A DNA stretch of 62,827 bases, from positions 134,841 through 197,667 of the forward strand of contig LNEK01000042.1 of NCBI GenBank assembly GCA_001464425.1, in the 5' to 3' direction. Below are positions 60,600 to 62,827 of the stretch, piece by piece. The notes under the pieces are model-generated. The model was not told the DNA's origin, made no database searches, and was given only the letters and a program-made list of their open reading frames with translations. This DNA comes from Alphaproteobacteria bacterium Ga0077535 (GTDB lineage: Bacteria; Pseudomonadota; Alphaproteobacteria; Caulobacterales; Aquidulcibacteraceae). The translations under genes were made by a program, and so were the position numbers. How positions within the stretch are numbered: the stretch's first letter is position 1; the number at the start of each line of letters is the position of its first letter.

Positions 60600-61222
60600 A
60601 GACAGATGTCGGCGATCACGCAGCGCGGGCATTCGGGTTTGCGCGCGATGCAGGTGTAGCGCCCGTGCAAGATCAGCCAGTGGTGTGCGCCGCGGAGATA
60701 TTTCTGCGGCGTGATTCGCATCAGTTGTGCTTCGACCTCGTTCGGCGTTTTGCCGTCAGAGAGACCAGTGCGGTTGCCGACGCGAAAGACGTGCGTATCG
60801 ACGGCGATCGTGCCTTCGCCGAAGATTTCCATCAGCACGACGTTCGCCGTCTTGCGGCCGACGCCGGGGAGGGCTTCCAGCGCTTCACGTTCGCGCGGGA
60901 CTTCGCCGCCGTGCTGATCGATCAGCGCTTGTGAAAGCGCGATGACGTTTTTGGCTTTGTTGCGCCAAAGGCCGATGGCTTTGATGTGATCGCCAACCTT
61001 CGCTTCGCCGAGTTTCACCATGGCGGCGGGCGTATCGGCGATCTGAAACAGCGGGCCGGTGGCGCGGTTGACGCCTTTATCCGTGGCTTGCGCGGAGAGC
61101 ACGACGGCGACGAGTAGTGTGTACGGGTTGGTGTATTCCAACTCCGTTTTCGGATCGGGGCGCACGTGGGCGAGGCGGGCGTAAAGCTCCTCGGCCTTGG
61201 CTTTGGTCAGGCGCTTGGCCAC
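60524..61222 (-). CDS. nth: Endonuclease III
   Basis: A DNA glycosylase/AP lyase for oxidised pyrimidines, 232 residues. LLVAVVLSAQATDKGVNRAT, LEALPGVGRKTANVVLMEIF (helix-hairpin-helix with catalytic Lys) and VDTHVFRVGNRTGL (catalytic Asp) are standard. The [4Fe-4S] cysteines are spaced C-x6-C-x2-C-x5-C in CIARKPECPRCVIADIC. A basic 20-residue tail follows. This tail lies in the 76-nt overlap with the ATP-grasp gene. Confidence 0.95.
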   Translation of the reverse strand: MAKRLTKAKAEELYARLAHVRPDPKTELEYTNPYTLLVAVVLSAQATDKGVNRATGPLFQIADTPAAMVKLGEAKVGDHIKAIGLWRNKAKNVIALSQALIDQHGGEVPREREALEALPGVGRKTANVVLMEIFGEGTIAVDTHVFRVGNRTGLSDGKTPNEVEAQLMRITPQKYLRGAHHWLILHGRYTCIARKPECPRCVIADICLYKPKTRAIAPTKASAPSGAKSKKR

Positions 61223-61269
61223 GTGCGGGAAATCCTTGGCGTTGAAAATGGTCGCGTTAGTTTAGGGGC

Positions 61270-61764
61270 ATGACCCCGCACTGGGAACGCTCGCCTGGCC
61301 CGCCGCTCGAGAGCAAGCCGCTCTTCTTCGATGCTGTGCTGCGGCCGCATCGGAGTTGGAGCGCGAAGGCGTTCAAATGCATGCTGATTGCCGTGATCTG
61401 CGCCAATGCTGCGGTTGCGATCTTCTTCATTGCGCAAGGCGCTTATCCGGTCGCGGGATTTTTGGGACTCGATGTGCTGGCGATTTGGTTGGCGTTTCGT
61501 TGGAATTACCGGGCGGGGCAGGTGGCGGAGTACGTGCAGGTTGCGCCAGGCGTGGTGCATGTGGCGGCAGTCGATCAACGTGGTGAGGCCAAGCATTGGG
61601 TGCTCAATCCGATCTGGGCGCGGGTGGCGCGTGATGGCCGCGGCGTGCTGATCCGTGCAGGCGCGGGGCAGATGCGCGTCGGCGCCTTTCTGTCGCCGAA
61701 GGAATGCGCGAGTTTCGCGGCGGCGTTGGACACGGCGCTGCATAAGGCTAAGCGCGGCGGCTAA
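61270..61764 (+). CDS. DUF2244 family membrane protein
   Basis: A 164-residue protein: FFDAVLRPHRSWSAKAFKCM, two adjacent membrane helices (about 40-80, including AVIFFIAQGAYPVAGFLGLD-like residues and VLAIWLAFRWNYR), then a soluble part with LNPIWARVARDGRGVLIRAG and VGAFLSPKECASFAAALDTA. The LxPHRS start and F-LSP-EC end are the DUF2244 pattern. It overlaps dapB by 4 nt at the 3' end. Confidence 0.88.
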   Translation: MTPHWERSPGPPLESKPLFFDAVLRPHRSWSAKAFKCMLIAVICANAAVAIFFIAQGAYPVAGFLGLDVLAIWLAFRWNYRAGQVAEYVQVAPGVVHVAAVDQRGEAKHWVLNPIWARVARDGRGVLIRAGAGQMRVGAFLSPKECASFAAALDTALHKAKRGG

Positions 61765-62567
61765 AGCCCGAGCACGTCGCGCATCGAATAGAGTCCCGCT
61801 GGTTGCTCCGCGGCCCAGAGCGCCGCGGCTAACGCGCCGTCTGCGAACACGGCGCGGTCGAGCGCTTGGTGTGAGAAAGTCAGCACTTCGCGCTCTGCGG
61901 CGAAGCGCACGTCATGCTCGCCGACAATGCCGCCGCCGCGGATGACGGAGAAGCCGATTTTGCCTTCGGGACGTGCGCCGGTGGCGCCGTCATAGGGCGG
62001 CAGGCGAAGTTCATTCAGCGGTTTGCCGCGGCCGTGGGCGGCGGCTTCGCCGAGGAGGAGGGCGGTGCCGGAGGGCGCATCGACTTTGCGGCGGTGATGC
62101 GCTTCGGTGATTTCGATGTCCCAGCCGGCGCCAAGTTTCGAGGCGGCTTGTTCAACGAGCGCGGCAAGCAGGTTCACGCCGAGGCTAAAATTGCCAGAGC
62201 GGACGATGGCGATGCGTCTGGCGTGTTCGGCGACTTGGGCTTCTTGTTCGGCGGTAAAGCCAGTGGTGCCGACGATGGCGGCGCGCGTGCTTGTGCCGCG
62301 CAGCATGTCGAGCGCGTGCAGCGTGGCGTCCGGGGTGGTGAAATCGATCCAGACATCGGCGCGTTCGGCGGCGTGATCGGCCGCGTCGCTGGTGGTCATG
62401 AAGAGGGGGGCAAGGCCGGCGAGGGCGCCGAGATCGGCGCCGAAGAATTGGCCTTCACGGCGCTCGGTGCCGCCGCAGATTTCGAAGCGCGGATCGTCGC
62501 TGGCGGCGCGGATCAGCGCCCGGCCCATGCGGCCAGCAGCGCCGGCAATGGCGATGGAAAGCGTCAT
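61761..62567 (-). CDS. dapB: 4-hydroxy-tetrahydrodipicolinate reductase
   Basis: An NAD(P)H-dependent step of lysine and diaminopimelate synthesis. The 268-residue protein has IAIAGAAGRMGRALIRAASD at the N-terminus, VWIDFTTPDATL, AAIVGTTGFTAEQEAQVAEH, SGNFSLGVNLLAALVEQAAS, the catalytic EAHHRRKVDAPSGTALLLGE (His-His and Lys) and SHQALDRAVFADGALAAALW. Length is normal. Structured RNA copy 3 lies about 50 nt upstream in the same orientation. Confidence 0.95.
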   Translation of the reverse strand: MTLSIAIAGAAGRMGRALIRAASDDPRFEICGGTERREGQFFGADLGALAGLAPLFMTTSDAADHAAERADVWIDFTTPDATLHALDMLRGTSTRAAIVGTTGFTAEQEAQVAEHARRIAIVRSGNFSLGVNLLAALVEQAASKLGAGWDIEITEAHHRRKVDAPSGTALLLGEAAAHGRGKPLNELRLPPYDGATGARPEGKIGFSVIRGGGIVGEHDVRFAAEREVLTFSHQALDRAVFADGALAAALWAAEQPAGLYSMRDVLGL

Positions 62568-62614
62568 GACTCTCTCTTGGACTGGAGCTTGGGCGGCGGC
62601 AAGTGTGAGGGAAT

Positions 62615-62827
62615 GGCGCGTGCGTGTTTGCAGCGCGCGCGTGAGCGCCGCTGGTTCGGCTGGTTGCTCCCAAGTGGGAGAACGGGGCGCGTGCGCCGCG
62701 CAGAGTAGTCTCTAAGGGTTTGCTGCTTACGCAGCTCGCGTTGCACGCGCCCCGTGTTCCGATCGTTTTTCCCGGCTTGGGCCCGAGGAGTTGTAGAACG
62801 CTGACGATGGCCAGCTCGCCTCCTTTA
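62615..62827 (-). ncRNA. Unknown structured RNA element, copy 3 (cut by right edge)
   Basis: On the minus strand this repeats the 3' half of copy 2 (29988-30163) with almost no changes: CAACTCCT, CGGGAAAAACGATC (62774-62761), the stem GGGGCGCGTG/CACGCGCCCC and CTCCC-ACTT-GGGAG, then the CAACCAGC...GCGGCGCTCACGC tail. The loop of the big stem differs: about 50 nt here, 15 nt in copy 2, 57 nt in copy 1. The 5' half lies beyond the window. Confidence 0.68.

Noticed and set aside
1-62827. CRISPR arrays, insertion sequences, prophage genes, rRNA or tRNA genes
   Set aside because: No regularly spaced repeats, transposase or phage genes, or RNA-gene signatures were seen on either strand.

Overview
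This window is a GC-rich alphaproteobacterial chromosome segment that appears to span the replication origin. Gene content and order (rho-hemJ-hemH-hemE, a gene-free gap, ppsR-maf-aroE-coaE-dnaQ-secB, with mnmE-mnmG-rsmG-parA-parB to one side, plus an NtrZ-type periplasmic protein) match the Caulobacter layout, so I infer a member of the Caulobacterales, probably Hyphomonadaceae-like. The putative origin is 48420-48750. Genes to its left lie mostly on the minus strand and genes to its right mostly on the plus strand, so transcription runs with fork movement on both arms. No rRNA, tRNA or CRISPR array was found.

Layout. 1-5.8 kb: end of an unknown gene, a UbiH-type hydroxylase, an ammonium transporter and ftsK. 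5.8-7.6 kb: a decayed patch with a fused ImmA-like remnant, a DUF433 antitoxin whose DUF5615 toxin is broken, and the first copy of an unknown structured RNA. 7.6-14.1 kb: an XRE regulator, a four-gene acetyltransferase/isochorismatase-like operon, a LysR regulator, small conserved proteins, a cold-shock protein and a LolA-type protein. 14.2-23.7 kb: a candidate sRNA, xthA, a DUF885 peptidase, pckA, an exported mini-peptide, an orphan response regulator, yggS, a ThiE-like protein, ntrZ and a DUF3576 lipoprotein. 23.7-28.6 kb: leuS-lptE-holA and a beta-barrel-like protein. 28.6-34.3 kb: an accessory block with DoxX, two duplicated mini-peptide cassettes, large palindromes, the second structured RNA copy, a dicarboxylate/glutamate symporter, a DUF5694 protein and an aminotransferase. 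34.3-40.9 kb: parB-parA-rsmG-mnmG-mnmE. 41.0-45.6 kb: metabolic genes and rho. 45.8-48.4 kb: heme genes. 48.4-48.75 kb: the origin. 48.75-54.1 kb: ppsR to smr. 54.2-62.8 kb: an EAL phosphodiesterase, hslVU, adenosine kinase, an ATP-grasp protein, nth, dapB and a third structured RNA copy cut by the right edge.

The two most unusual signals are noncoding or too short for routine gene calling. (1) Five genes encode 30-residue peptides that share an N-terminal MTK, one hydrophobic stretch, a signal-peptidase-like AxA and a nearly constant ten-residue tail close to TLNQAAQIVA. Four sit in two duplicated two-gene cassettes with a conserved upstream hairpin and an identical terminator stem; the fifth follows pckA. 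I know of no described family that matches. (2) Three copies of a roughly 350-450 nt structured RNA element, one with covarying base pairs around a constant loop, each lie upstream of an unrelated gene in the same orientation.

Other points: hemE has an apparent internal deletion of about 35 nt that shifts its conserved C-terminus out of frame; yggS and the divergent ThiE-like gene have start codons sharing two bases; and parS-like sequences occur between parAB and mnmE. Function calls come from reading motifs by eye; no database search was run.
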